Source: Terramyces sp. JEL0728 (taxonomy: Eukaryota > Chytridiomycota > Chytridiomycetes > Rhizophydiales > Terramycetaceae). From it: 64,000 nt of DNA. The stretch is from the NCBI GenBank assembly GCA_027603945.1, contig JADIIU010000010.1, positions 124,001 to 188,000 of the forward strand, written 5' to 3'. Under the pieces are notes generated by a model. It ran no database searches. It was not told where the DNA came from and was given only the letters and a program-made list of their open reading frames with translations. Of this stretch, positions 1-9,293 are shown piece by piece; within the stretch, counting starts at the first letter, position 1; every line of letters starts with the position of its first letter. Made by a program: the position numbers and the translations under genes.

Positions 1-680
1 TCGACCGTCAACTGCATACCTTCAGTAGATCCGGTATCCTTTCTAGCATCGGAAACTACTAAAATCAATGCTTCCATTCCAGGCCAGTCAGTCTCACTTG
101 CAACTTGAACAGCCAGTGAATCAGATCCATTTTCTTCTGTTCCCATTTCCCACTTTACAAATCCACCAAACAAGGATCTACACGCAGATCCAGATCCCAA
201 TCTAGCCAACATTGATACTTGTGACAAATCGATTGGTAATTCATACAGTTGTGCGAGTGAAAAAGTCAAACACGCAAATCCTGATGCAGAGGAAGCCAAA
301 CCAGCAGCAGTCGGAAAGTTATTGAACGAGGCAATGTAGATACCCCATTCAGACAATTTCTCTAAATCAGTATCCCTTTCTTCGATTTCCTTACGCAAAT
401 CTTTAGCTTTGCTCAACACATTAGTCAATCTCTTTGCATTGATATTTTCTTCTTTTCCATTCAGCCAAATTCTATCAGATACGAATTCCGGGCTGGCACG
501 GATTGTAGTTGTTGATCTGAGATCGTCTTGGTTCAATGTAAGGGAAAGGGAGGAATTTGTTGGGAGAAGCAAAGCTGTGTTCCTTTTCCCCCAGTACTTG
601 ATTACTGCAATGTTCACTGGTGCAGAGCATGTTACTTCCTTTGATTTTAAAAGTCTCTGTTTTTTGTTTGGACTGGTCAT
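1..680 (-). CDS. MVD1: Diphosphomevalonate decarboxylase, N-terminal part
   Basis: The first 226 residues of a mevalonate diphosphate decarboxylase, cut by the window edge. The enzyme makes isopentenyl diphosphate in the cytosolic mevalonate/sterol pathway. The start ATG (678-680) opens with [10 protein letters not shown], followed by [15 protein letters not shown], the conserved N-terminal block of this GHMP-kinase-fold enzyme. [13 protein letters not shown] and [16 protein letters not shown] follow; the latter is the phosphate-binding loop with its serine cluster. [16 protein letters not shown] comes next. No intron is needed in the visible part. The identification rests on several long family blocks in the right order, so it is secure. 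The C-terminal part with the catalytic aspartate lies outside the window. Confidence 0.93.
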   Translation of the reverse strand, partial: MTSPNKKQRLLKSKEVTCSAPVNIAVIKYWGKRNTALLLPTNSSLSLTLNQDDLRSTTTIRASPEFVSDRIWLNGKEENINAKRLTNVLSKAKDLRKEIEERDTDLEKLSEWGIYIASFNNFPTAAGLASSASGFACLTFSLAQLYELPIDLSQVSMLARLGSGSACRSLFGGFVKWEMGTEENGSDSLAVQVASETDWPGMEALILVVSDARKDTGSTEGMQLTV

Positions 681-1451
681 GATTTGCTGAGATTTTAATT
701 TTGGACTCGCTTCATTAAATACTCATTTAACGAAATTTGCACATGTCATTTATAATAGAAGCGATTTCACTTTGGGGTTATATTCTAGAGGGTAGAGCCT
801 AATGGATCCAGATATTACAGCAGATCTATATCGTGGTTGACGATCCAAGACCCAGCGCTGTATTTCGAATAACAAGGAGCTCAATAATGTGAGAGTGGTC
901 TGACTGAGAGCAGTGTAGACTCTACTTTGATCGTAAGGTTCACGGCAGTTAAATGAAGAAATACCTCACGATCAACATTATTCTTGGTTTTCCGTTTATG
1001 CTGAGACTGTTGGTGTATAAAGCAAGTTTCATCCGCAAATATCGATGTTGTACAAACCATTTTAGGTGGTTTGATCACGAGTCAAAGTTAACTTGCGGGT
1101 ATCGTTCCATTCCCATCTCTATAGCAGCGGGATCGATTAACTTGAAAGGATTGGCGCCGCATCCTTATAATCAGCAAATAGGATCTGACTTCCTGCGAAC
1201 ATATGAATCCCTACTTGTGAGGGGGCCCGTGTGCCGTTTTGTGATCCCGTGTTAAAAAGTGGGGGAGTGAAACATGGTAGATCTCATAAGTGAAACATGG
1301 TAGATCTCATACAAGTGAAATCTGTTTGCTCTATTCCCGGCGAAAGTGAGAAATCGCGATCTAAACGCAAAGTGTTTTCCCCCACCACTGGAGTTTTTTC
1401 TCCGCCAGTCAACGGTGTGGCTCTTATTGGGAACAATTCTTTCTTTTTTTC
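681..1451. other. Intergenic region, possible hidden small exons
   Basis: No convincing gene, tRNA or other RNA is visible between the MVD1 and IDO start codons, which are divergent. On the + strand an ATG at about 744 could be chained through tiny introns (for example 801-820) into a short peptide, but the product resembles nothing I recognise and several frames are equally possible. The region holds a 23-nt tandem duplication (listed separately). It most likely carries both promoters. Confidence 0.4.
1266..1311. repeat. Perfect 23-nt tandem duplication
   Basis: Two identical adjacent copies of a 23-nt unit beginning AGTGAAACATGGTAGATCTC occupy 1266-1288 and 1289-1311, and a third partial AAGTGAAATCT follows. 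It lies about 140 bp upstream of the IDO start codon. It may be a recent slippage event or a duplicated regulatory element. Confidence 0.85.
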
Positions 1452-2751
1452 ATGCCTAGCAACGCAACGACTCCAATGAAAAGACCAGTAAAACTATTGG
1501 AAGAGTTTGGAATCGACCCTCAGACTGGCTTTCTTCCAAACCCGCCTCCAGTTAAACAACTCCCAAAATATTATCAACCGTGGGAATTTATTATCGATAA
1601 TTTAAATGCATTTCTAGTATCTGGAGCAATCAGGGATAGGGTTAGAAAAGTATACATTTATTAATGAAGCTTGAAAAGCTATCGGTGGAATATTTATCAG
1701 GAGTAGTGGAACAGCGTAGAGCTTACTGCATGCTCTCATTTATTGCGCATGCATATATTTACGGAGTTGCAAATGCAGACACTGTTGACCCCGTTTTACC
1801 AGAAAGTATCGCCGTCCCTTGGTTTGAAATTGCAAAGATCTTGCAAGTTAAGCCTGTGGGTTCATACGCAAGCGTAGGGCTATGGAATTGGTACTTGTTA
1901 GATCAAAATGGCCCAAAGGATCTTGGGTATGTTTCAACTAATGTAGTAATCTGTCCATTATGAACACCTTCAGCGGTTCGTTTGATGAATCGTGGTTCTA
2001 TCTAGTTCCACTGGCAATTGAAGTAGTTGGTGCCCCATTTATATCCGCAGCTATAGATGCTCAGAATGCTATTACTGCAAAAGATGAACAAAATGTCCTA
2101 AAAAATGTTGTAATTATGGCGGATGCCATCAGCGAAATGACGGAATTGGTACCAAGAATGTATGAAAAATGTGACCCGCAAGTATTTCTGGCTAGAGTCA
2201 GACTATATAGTGGTGGATCAAAAAATAATTCTCTGATGCCCAACGGCGTGTTTTTTACTGGAGTTACAGAGGTAGCCATTTTCTTACAATAGATGGATCA
2301 ACATGTTAATTTAGACCATCCAAATCCAGGAGGATTGGTTGGAACTTGGAGAAAATACGCTGGTGCATCTGCTGGTCAATCACCATTGATCCACACGATT
2401 GATGCTGCACTGTCAATTCAGCATTTGCCAATGAAGCAAGGTGCCCCAGTGAATCCAATGCAGGAAATGATTGAAGCGCTCCCCTTGGATTTGCAGGATT
2501 TTATTCAAATAGTCAGGGAAGGTCCATCAATCAGAGAATTTTGCCTTGGCTCTCTTGATGAACGGTTGCGGCAAGAATTTAACAGAACTCTAACTAATTT
2601 AAAACTGTTTAGAGACAAGCATATGCAGTTGGCTACCAGATATATTGTCATCCACAAGAAAGACCCTGCTGCGGTTGGTACTGGCGGTACCGACCTTGTA
2701 CCATTCTTGAAGCAAGTCAGACAAGAAACTATGGATACTAGCATTCCTTGA
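1452..2751 (+). CDS. BNA2: Indoleamine 2,3-dioxygenase
   Basis: Haem dioxygenase that opens the indole ring of tryptophan to N-formylkynurenine, the first step of kynurenine and de novo NAD synthesis. Exons 1452-1649, 1670-1926, 1947-2271 and 2293-2751 join to 412 residues, the normal family length; introns are 20, 20 and 21 nt. Family landmarks are PWFEIAKILQVKP near residue 120, HPNPGGLVGTWRKYAGASAG (the GAS-A-Q substrate-pocket motif), the proximal haem histidine in KHMQLATRYIVIH, and GTGGTDLVPFLKQVRQET near the C-terminus. The start could also be the ATG at 1479. The stop is followed by an AATAAA-like stretch. Identification is secure. Confidence 0.93.
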
Positions 2752-2947
2752 ATATTAATAATAAATAAGCGGAAAAATTATTAATTCCAAGTTCGAAGCT
2801 GGACGAATGAAGGCAGATTTAAAGCTTCTACCAGCAGATAGTGTGTCTGCGATATTCCAGCTCTTCTATATCGCTATAATATCGGGAGCACCGTAAGTCA
2901 CATGGTTTGCAAAGAGGTTAAATACCAAGAAAAAACAAGTAAAATAA

Positions 2948-3861
2948 ATGTCACTAAAAGGAAAAACAATCTTCATCACGGGTGCTTCAAGAGGTATCGG
3001 TTTAGAAATAGCTTTACGTGCGGCCAAAGATGGTGCTAATATTGCAATTGCAGCGAAAACTGCCGATCCAAACCCAAAATTACCTGGAACAATCTATTCT
3101 GCTGCAAAGGAAATTGAAAAAGCCGGAGGAAAAGCACTACCTGTTCAGTGTGACATCAGATTTGAAGACCAAATTCAAGCAGCTATCAAACAAACCGCTG
3201 AAAAATTCGGTGGGATTGATATTGTTATAAACAACGCATCTGCAATTTCGTTGACCGATACTGAAAGCACCGACGTTAAAAGATACGACTTGATGAATCA
3301 AATTAATGGCAGAGGAACATGGGTGACATCAAAACTTGCGCTGCCTTACTTGAAAGAATCTGCTAAAAAGGGAAGAAATCCTCACATCTTGGTTTTATGT
3401 CCTCCTCCAGATCTTAGCCAGCACTGGTTTGCCCCTCATGTTGCTTATACTATGGCAAAATACGCAATGTCGTTGTGTGTCCTTGGGTTATCTGGGGAGC
3501 TCGAATCTGACGGTATTGCAGTTAATGGTTTGTGGCCAAAAACTGCAATTGATACTTCTGCCATGAGAAATGTGATTGGTACTTGGAATTAATACTAGAT
3601 CAAGGAGGGCTTTCCAAGAATCGCACAGCAGCAATTATGGCAGACGCAGCCTACGTTATTCTCAACCAGCCAGGAACCTCATACACTGGCCAATTTGCTA
3701 TCGATGAAACTGTCTTGAGGTTGCAAGGAGTGACTGACTTTGACAGGTACAAAGTAGACAAAAATTGCAAAGAAGAAGATATTACCCTCGACTACTTTTT
3801 ACCTCCAAACATCTTCCACAACGCTCAGGTGCCTTTGAAGCAAGTGCTAGCAAAGCTTTAA
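2948..3861 (+). CDS. Short-chain dehydrogenase, HSDL2-like
   Basis: A 297-residue short-chain dehydrogenase/reductase from exons 2948-3578 and 3599-3861 (20-nt intron). TGASRGIGLEIA (residues 11-22) binds NAD(P); NNAS is present, and YTMAK supplies the catalytic Tyr and Lys. The long loop with PNPKLPGTIYSAAKEIEKAG and the tail TSYTGQFAIDETVLR match the HSDL2/peroxisomal SDR group, usually associated with peroxisomes or mitochondria. The sterol-carrier (SCP2) tail of animal HSDL2 is absent and no C-terminal peroxisome signal is obvious (it ends LAKL). The substrate cannot be deduced. Its stop lies 14 bp from the stop of the opposite-strand hydrolase. Confidence 0.85.
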
Positions 3862-3875
3862 TATAATCGGGTTTA

Positions 3876-5273
3876 TTAATGAGAATTTACATAAAGTTGG
3901 GTATTTCCATGTCCATCAATCAGATAGATGTTTGAACTTGCAACACAGTCTTCCTTGTAATTTTCTACAGAGATACCAGAATCAGATTCCACCTCGCCTT
4001 TTTGACTTTCGACAAACATAGACATTCTTTTGAAAGCAACCTTGGACTCTTTGAGGAAAGGGAATGTATGGAATACATGGAACATGTGTCTGTACAGCTG
4101 CAACTCCACCTGGCTACCCGCTGCCGTTGCCAAATCATAAAACCTAAGAGCATCATCAGACACCACTTCGGAATCTCCAGATTGCTAACATTAGAAACAA
4201 TTTACTATAAGAATTGGAGGAAAGTCTTGAAGGTTTGCATAGATTGGAGATATAGCGGGATGTACCAATTCAACACCGTTTGAATAGATCTCTACTGCCC
4301 ATTTTACCCCTTTCATGTCAAGAGAAAGGAAATCAGTGTTCCAGTTGGTATGCCAGCTTGATGATTCCATTTCTATATTTAAACAATTCTTACTATGGTC
4401 CAAGAATGGCGAGAGCAAAATAGCACCTGCTGGCATAGGTAAATTCAGTTCGCGTAGAACTTGCAGCAGTTGCAGACACAAACACCCGCCAGAACTGTCA
4501 CCCATCAAAAACACTCGAGTATTTGACACAACTTGAGTCTCTTGGTTGAATCTACTTTTGGACAACAAAACACCTTCTGGCTGCGTTAGAGCCAAGTAGC
4601 ACGCTAGGGCATCTTCAATCGCAGACGGGAAAGGGTTTTCCGGTGCTAATCGATAGTCTGGAACAAACACAGCCGATTTGGAATGTTTAGATACTCGGGT
4701 TGTAATTGCTCTATGAGTATGAGGAGACATAAATATATGGGCACCGCCGTGTAAATATAAAATAACGTTGTCGTCGACAGCATCTTTATCTCTTACCCAC
4801 TCACCTTCTACGGTTCTGACGCTATCCAATTCTGGTTCAAAGTGCAGTTTTCCTTTTACTTGTAATGCCTCCTTTACTGCGTCGGATAAGATGTTGGAAT
4901 TTTCAATTGTTATTGAGGTTTCCTTGATATCAGCATCAAACAAGAATTTAGGGAGTTTAAAACCAGTTGCGAATCGTACAATGCCAAAAGAGTGTCTTCC
5001 CTGGGGAGAATGTGTAGATAACACTGCCTTCATGAATGAATGTGCAACAGTAGTCGTCATCGTCCAACTAGAGAGCAGTGGTCCATCAATTAGATGAGTC
5101 AAGATAGATACAGATAGCGAGATTGCAAAATACACCAAAGTTATTACAAAGTGAAATAACAGTGGCAATGAGTGAGATAATTTTTGCAAACTGGTTGTTG
5201 GTCTTGGGGCCATTGGGATTCTACCTGCCAGCGACTTTGGCGGATTAAACGACGATCCAAACATAATTTTCAA
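3876..5273 (-). CDS. Membrane-anchored alpha/beta hydrolase (HSL/AADAC/NCEH1 type)
   Basis: A 458-residue esterase/lipase of the hormone-sensitive-lipase fold, from exons 5273-4206 and 4184-3876 with a 21-nt intron. LYLHGGAHIFMSP (HGG oxyanion motif, residues 175-177), VPDYRLAPENPFP and GDSSGG (nucleophile Ser about 260) are diagnostic. One hydrophobic segment (about residues 36-66) near the N-terminus suggests a type II membrane anchor in the ER, like animal NCEH1/AADAC or yeast Say1, which deacetylate sterols and cleave neutral esters. The final exon holds YRHMFHVFHTFPFL, the usual place for the catalytic His. The natural substrate is inferred only from the family. Confidence 0.85.
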
Positions 5274-5294
5274 ATCAGGAAACAGGGCAGGTTT

Positions 5295-5483
5295 TTATAT
5301 TTTATAATTTTCCCTACGTGAAACTGAGGCGCGGAAAAACGATACAAGAAATTGTTGATTGAAGATTTGGGCTCCCTCGCCCCATTTGTAATACATGAGA
5401 TAACATACTTGCCATAAATTCAAAAGTGCAAGTACAAATGCAACAGGGTCTGTAAATACTTCTGGACAAAAGATGTGGTCCAC
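5295..5483 (-). CDS. Small hydrophobic protein, doubtful
   Basis: A 62-codon frame starting MDHIFCPEVFTDPVAFVLAL with one likely membrane segment (FVLALLNLWQVCYLMYY). It sits alone between the stop of the 1065-residue protein and the start of the hydrolase on the same strand. Its composition is protein-like and the spacing fits a gene in this packed genome, but I recognise no family. It could also be 5' leader of the hydrolase. Confidence 0.3.
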   Translation of the reverse strand: MDHIFCPEVFTDPVAFVLALLNLWQVCYLMYYKWGEGAQIFNQQFLVSFFRASVSRRENYKI

Positions 5484-5532
5484 AATTTTCCACTCAACAA
5501 TGACGTCATGTCAAAACAAACCACAAGTTTAT

Positions 5533-8500
5533 TTATTTACGCAGAGACTTTCTTTCTTTGACTTTTTCTTTTAACAATTCTCCAAAAGATGTCAGTTTTT
5601 GAACTGTAGCTTGAAAGATCGAGGGTTTATTCGCCGAACCTGTTGATTTTTCAAGTGAATCTGGATGCCAAGTCTTTCTTCTTGCTATTTTTGAGAGCTG
5701 GTCGTCCACCTTCCTTTTCTTTGAAGATGCCAAGGCGGATATGTCCTTATCACTTTGTTTGGATTGCAACGGAGGGAGTACTTGTTGATTTTCAATTGCA
5801 GCATTCGTTGAAACTATTGTAGGAGTAGTGCGATTTATTATTATCTTTCGTACAGAGTTGAATGTCGAGCTTGAGTGCGATTGGTGCGTTGGCGTACTAT
5901 AGTTTGTCACAGAAATATTTTCTATTGGATTAGGACTAGCTGCGTTATTTTTTTGTGATCTGTCGAAAGAATGCGGTTGTTTTGCTGGCGAGTAATTAAT
6001 GGGTGTATTTGGTAGAGAAAACAGTCTCCTTTCTGGAGAATCTGCAAGCTTCAGCGGAGAAGAGAATATGCGAGCTCGTTTGTGTTTTTTGCTTTGAAGT
6101 TTATCAAATATTGCCAACGGAGTGTACTTGGAAATGTTTGGTGTAGTTAGCGACTGTGTCATGTCATCCGGCGATGGTTTGCTGCATGGTGATACAATTG
6201 ATGGTCCATTAGAATTAAACTTTTGCCCTGATTCAAATGAATGAGCGACTGGTAAAGAGCTAAAACTTGCATTTACATCACGATCCAAGTAGTTGCTACG
6301 ATATTCGTGATCAAATTCATCAGAAGGAGGATCGCATACATCCAAGCCAGGTGATTTCTTGTTTGAAATTGGTTCCGTGAAGCTCTGTATTCCTTTGGGA
6401 GAGTCTTCCATCCCAACGTCTGCCTCGTTTTCATGCTCTAGCTCTGAAAATTCCATTCCATTATCTTGATTCCGATCAAAAATGTTGTCAAGTTCATTTT
6501 CAATAGGAGTTTCTCCTGCAATTTGAACTTTTGTTTGATCAAATTCAGTGCCTTTGATTTGAGCATTGTCCATTTCAACAGGTTCTTTGTCCAAAATTGC
6601 AGAGTAAGCTCCTATGGCGCGGCTAGCAGGCGGTTCGAATTCTGTGTTATAGTCTGGAGTTGATAATTCAACTGTACCCTTAGTTAAATTTTCTTTAACA
6701 AAGTAGTTGTCTAATAATTCTTCAAATTCTTTCCTGTCTTCCAAGTCGTGCTGTATCAGCTGGTTATCTTTTGTGCCAATGTCTGCTAGTTCTGTTTCAG
6801 AAGGAACGGATTCGCTTTCCCCACTGCTTACCTCAACTGCGACCACATCCGACCGATCTTTGTTAATATTCTTTTCTTCATTCTGGCCTTCTGAATTTGA
6901 ATCCAAAGTGCTCATCTCTGAGTTGTGAGAGTCTAAATTTTCAATATCTGATTCTTTTTCAAATTGAAGTGGTTCTACATCCTCCAAGATCAGCACGTCT
7001 TCAATTGGGGCTGTGGTTATAATATATTTACATTCATTTCCATACATCTGCATTTTATCCCCTTTTAGTTCTTCCGAGAATTGCTCTTGAATCGGAATGC
7101 GTCTCAAACGTGTTTCGCTTTCTAGAAGTTCTGCAGACTCAATTACAGGAATAACTACTTCAGAACCAGCTTCGGATTGTTGAATATAATTTAACTGTTC
7201 TTCCGTTTCTGAATAGATGGCCGTGAAGTAGAAATTGTTTTTGTCTGGAGATTGCACCTCTGTTGAATCTTCATTATTATTACCTGTGATCTCAGCTTCG
7301 TCATCTTTCATTAGTCTTCCAGACGAAGCTCGTCTGTAGATGCCTGAGTAATCAATATCTTTGAAAGGGGAAGACTGAATTTCCAGTTCTCCAGTTTGGT
7401 TTCTCTTTACAATTCTAAATTCTTCATCAGAGGCATAGATTAGATCTTCCTTGTTTTCTACAGTATTCAAAGTAGGAGCTGCTTTTTCTGGATGTTCAAA
7501 TTCAAGGTTTGCTTTTTTCAGAGACATTTCATCCTTTGATATGGCTGGTGTCATTGAAAATTTGGACAGAGACAAATCGCTTGCTATATTAGTGAAGAAT
7601 TCTTGATATTCGATATCACTGGCAGTGGGGGAGCATCTGTCTTGATCGTCCCCTTCATCTGCTTCAATAACTATTCCACTGCGATCAAAAGGGTCGTTGT
7701 GAACATGTTCATCTTGCGGCTGAGTAATAAATTCAGCATCCATAGAATCATCATCGTTGCTATCTTCAAATTCTTGATACGCCTTTTCAATCAAGTCTCT
7801 ATCTTCTTCAATTTCCACATCAACCGCCATTTCACTTTCATCATCGTGGTTTTGTGTACTAAATAAATCATAATGGTCTGTTTGTTCCTCAGTAACAGCC
7901 GTCGTTTTATCCTTTGGCAGTTTGCTTACTTTATTGTCGATTTCATTTACAAATGGGCCGTTTGTTTCCAAATTTTTGTCATCAATTCTTTCAGCATTTT
8001 GGTTTCCAGGTTCATCAATATCGATAGCTATCTCACCATAGGACAAAGATTCATGCATTTCACATTCCTCCTCATCATCATTTGAGCCATCTTGCGTTTG
8101 GATATCATCATCAATGTTCACAGTACTGGTTTCATTTAGTTCTGCATTATCGGGGAGTAATTCTTGGTCACCTTCCACATTTTCTTCCGGTTCACTTGAC
8201 TGTGACGAATGATGGTTTATTTGAGGCATAATATTTGCAAATACTTCAAGTTTGGTGTGTTTGAAATTATTAACATTGACAGGATATTGCGTTTGCGAGG
8301 CAACTTCTGGATCTTCTCGAACCTCGATCGGCGGCTCAACTATTTGCTGGAATTCAATTTGATCCTTTTCGATTTCAACTTGTGCTTGTACAAAATCTTC
8401 ATCCAGCTGTTCTTGGGGTTTAGCCGTTGGGGTATTTGCTGTTTGGGAATCATCCAGAGTGGCAATTGACGCTAATATATCAAGAATGTCTTTATCCTGA

Positions 8501-8730
8501 TATTGATCATCTTCTTTGTCCTGGTCTACTGTTTCCTGTACCTTTCCAATAGTTTCCGCCATACAATCAGGCGTAAACTCTCCCCATGCAAAATGAACTG
8601 GTTTTGGTACGATACATTCCTTTATCTTGGCGATAATTTGATTCACTTCATGCGTATAGTTCAAATCTTGGGGATGTCCAAGAATACTGACGTTTTGATT
8701 GGTGACAATTTCAAAATCCAAGATATCCAA
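5533..8730 (-). CDS. Large acidic disordered nuclear protein, function unknown
   Basis: An uninterrupted 1065-residue frame, the longest exon in the window. Residues 1-70 are ordered-looking (MDILDFEIVTNQNVSIL, then PVHFAWGEFTPDC). About 70-780 are very rich in Asp, Glu, Gln and Asn with little hydrophobic content. The last 280 residues turn basic and Ser/Pro-rich, with many SP/TP sites (FSSPLKLADSPERR, LPNTPINYSPAK) and a nuclear localisation signal KKRKVDD followed by ARRKTWHPDS. The layout suggests a chromatin or nuclear scaffold protein regulated by proline-directed kinases. I do not recognise a family. The absence of tiny introns over 3.2 kb is unusual for this genome. Confidence 0.75.
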   Translation of the reverse strand: MDILDFEIVTNQNVSILGHPQDLNYTHEVNQIIAKIKECIVPKPVHFAWGEFTPDCMAETIGKVQETVDQDKEDDQYQDKDILDILASIATLDDSQTANTPTAKPQEQLDEDFVQAQVEIEKDQIEFQQIVEPPIEVREDPEVASQTQYPVNVNNFKHTKLEVFANIMPQINHHSSQSSEPEENVEGDQELLPDNAELNETSTVNIDDDIQTQDGSNDDEEECEMHESLSYGEIAIDIDEPGNQNAERIDDKNLETNGPFVNEIDNKVSKLPKDKTTAVTEEQTDHYDLFSTQNHDDESEMAVDVEIEEDRDLIEKAYQEFEDSNDDDSMDAEFITQPQDEHVHNDPFDRSGIVIEADEGDDQDRCSPTASDIEYQEFFTNIASDLSLSKFSMTPAISKDEMSLKKANLEFEHPEKAAPTLNTVENKEDLIYASDEEFRIVKRNQTGELEIQSSPFKDIDYSGIYRRASSGRLMKDDEAEITGNNNEDSTEVQSPDKNNFYFTAIYSETEEQLNYIQQSEAGSEVVIPVIESAELLESETRLRRIPIQEQFSEELKGDKMQMYGNECKYIITTAPIEDVLILEDVEPLQFEKESDIENLDSHNSEMSTLDSNSEGQNEEKNINKDRSDVVAVEVSSGESESVPSETELADIGTKDNQLIQHDLEDRKEFEELLDNYFVKENLTKGTVELSTPDYNTEFEPPASRAIGAYSAILDKEPVEMDNAQIKGTEFDQTKVQIAGETPIENELDNIFDRNQDNGMEFSELEHENEADVGMEDSPKGIQSFTEPISNKKSPGLDVCDPPSDEFDHEYRSNYLDRDVNASFSSLPVAHSFESGQKFNSNGPSIVSPCSKPSPDDMTQSLTTPNISKYTPLAIFDKLQSKKHKRARIFSSPLKLADSPERRLFSLPNTPINYSPAKQPHSFDRSQKNNAASPNPIENISVTNYSTPTHQSHSSSTFNSVRKIIINRTTPTIVSTNAAIENQQVLPPLQSKQSDKDISALASSKKRKVDDQLSKIARRKTWHPDSLEKSTGSANKPSIFQATVQKLTSFGELLKEKVKERKSLRK

Positions 8731-8832
8731 AACAATTCTAGGTCAAAATACAAATACTTTGAGTTGATTAATACAAATTTGAATTTCTTGATATTCATTA
8801 GTGAACCGTAAATGCTATTGTACTGAGAAATC

Positions 8833-9181
8833 CTAGATTAAGAAGGAATACTTTTCTCCGTGAATTCGGGCATTAATAGCATGATCCTTATCAGAAATAA
8901 TCAATCTGGTTTCTTTTGTTTCTGGGTCATAGACTGATGCCACCTGAGTTAAAATTAATAACTTTAATAATCTGAGCTCTGTAACCTGACTGTTCGATAA
9001 GAGAGAACCTTGAGCCAATTGTATCCATATCGGTCTTCTTTACCTGCACTTCTTGCACAACTCGATTTACTTCATCCAGCAGCTCTTCCTTTATCCACTT
9101 TTTATTCAGAAATGCAGACATAAAGATTTGAAAAAGTTCCTGGACAGCAAAACTAAAGACATATACTAATCTTACGGACAT
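8833..9181 (-). CDS. Small conserved-looking protein, unidentified
   Basis: A 94-residue protein rebuilt from four exons: 9181-9176, 9152-9120, 9097-8963 and 8943-8833, with introns of 23, 22 and 19 nt that restore a single frame. It starts MSFCCPGTFSNLYWIKEELL and continues VVQEVQVKKTDMDTIGSRFS, SGYRAQIIKVASVYDPETKE and TRLIISDKDHAINARIHGEK. The second half, with strand-like alternation and GYRAQIIKV-VYDPETKETRLIISD, looks like a small beta-barrel, but I cannot assign a family. The start is chosen because the frame closes exactly; the alternative is the ATG at 9121. Confidence 0.5.
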
Positions 9182-9293
9182 GTTCCTACAAATTACTAAT
9201 CCGAAAGATGGCTTACTCGGGATACAACTCAATAACCGCACAGTTTCACCAGCGCAGTAATTTACTTTTACAATATCATAACTGAAACGTTTA

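Noticed and set aside
681..1451. tRNA or snRNA genes in this and other gaps
   Set aside because: I looked for B-box (GGTTCGANNCC) type sequences and cloverleaf pairing in the larger gaps and found none that hold up.
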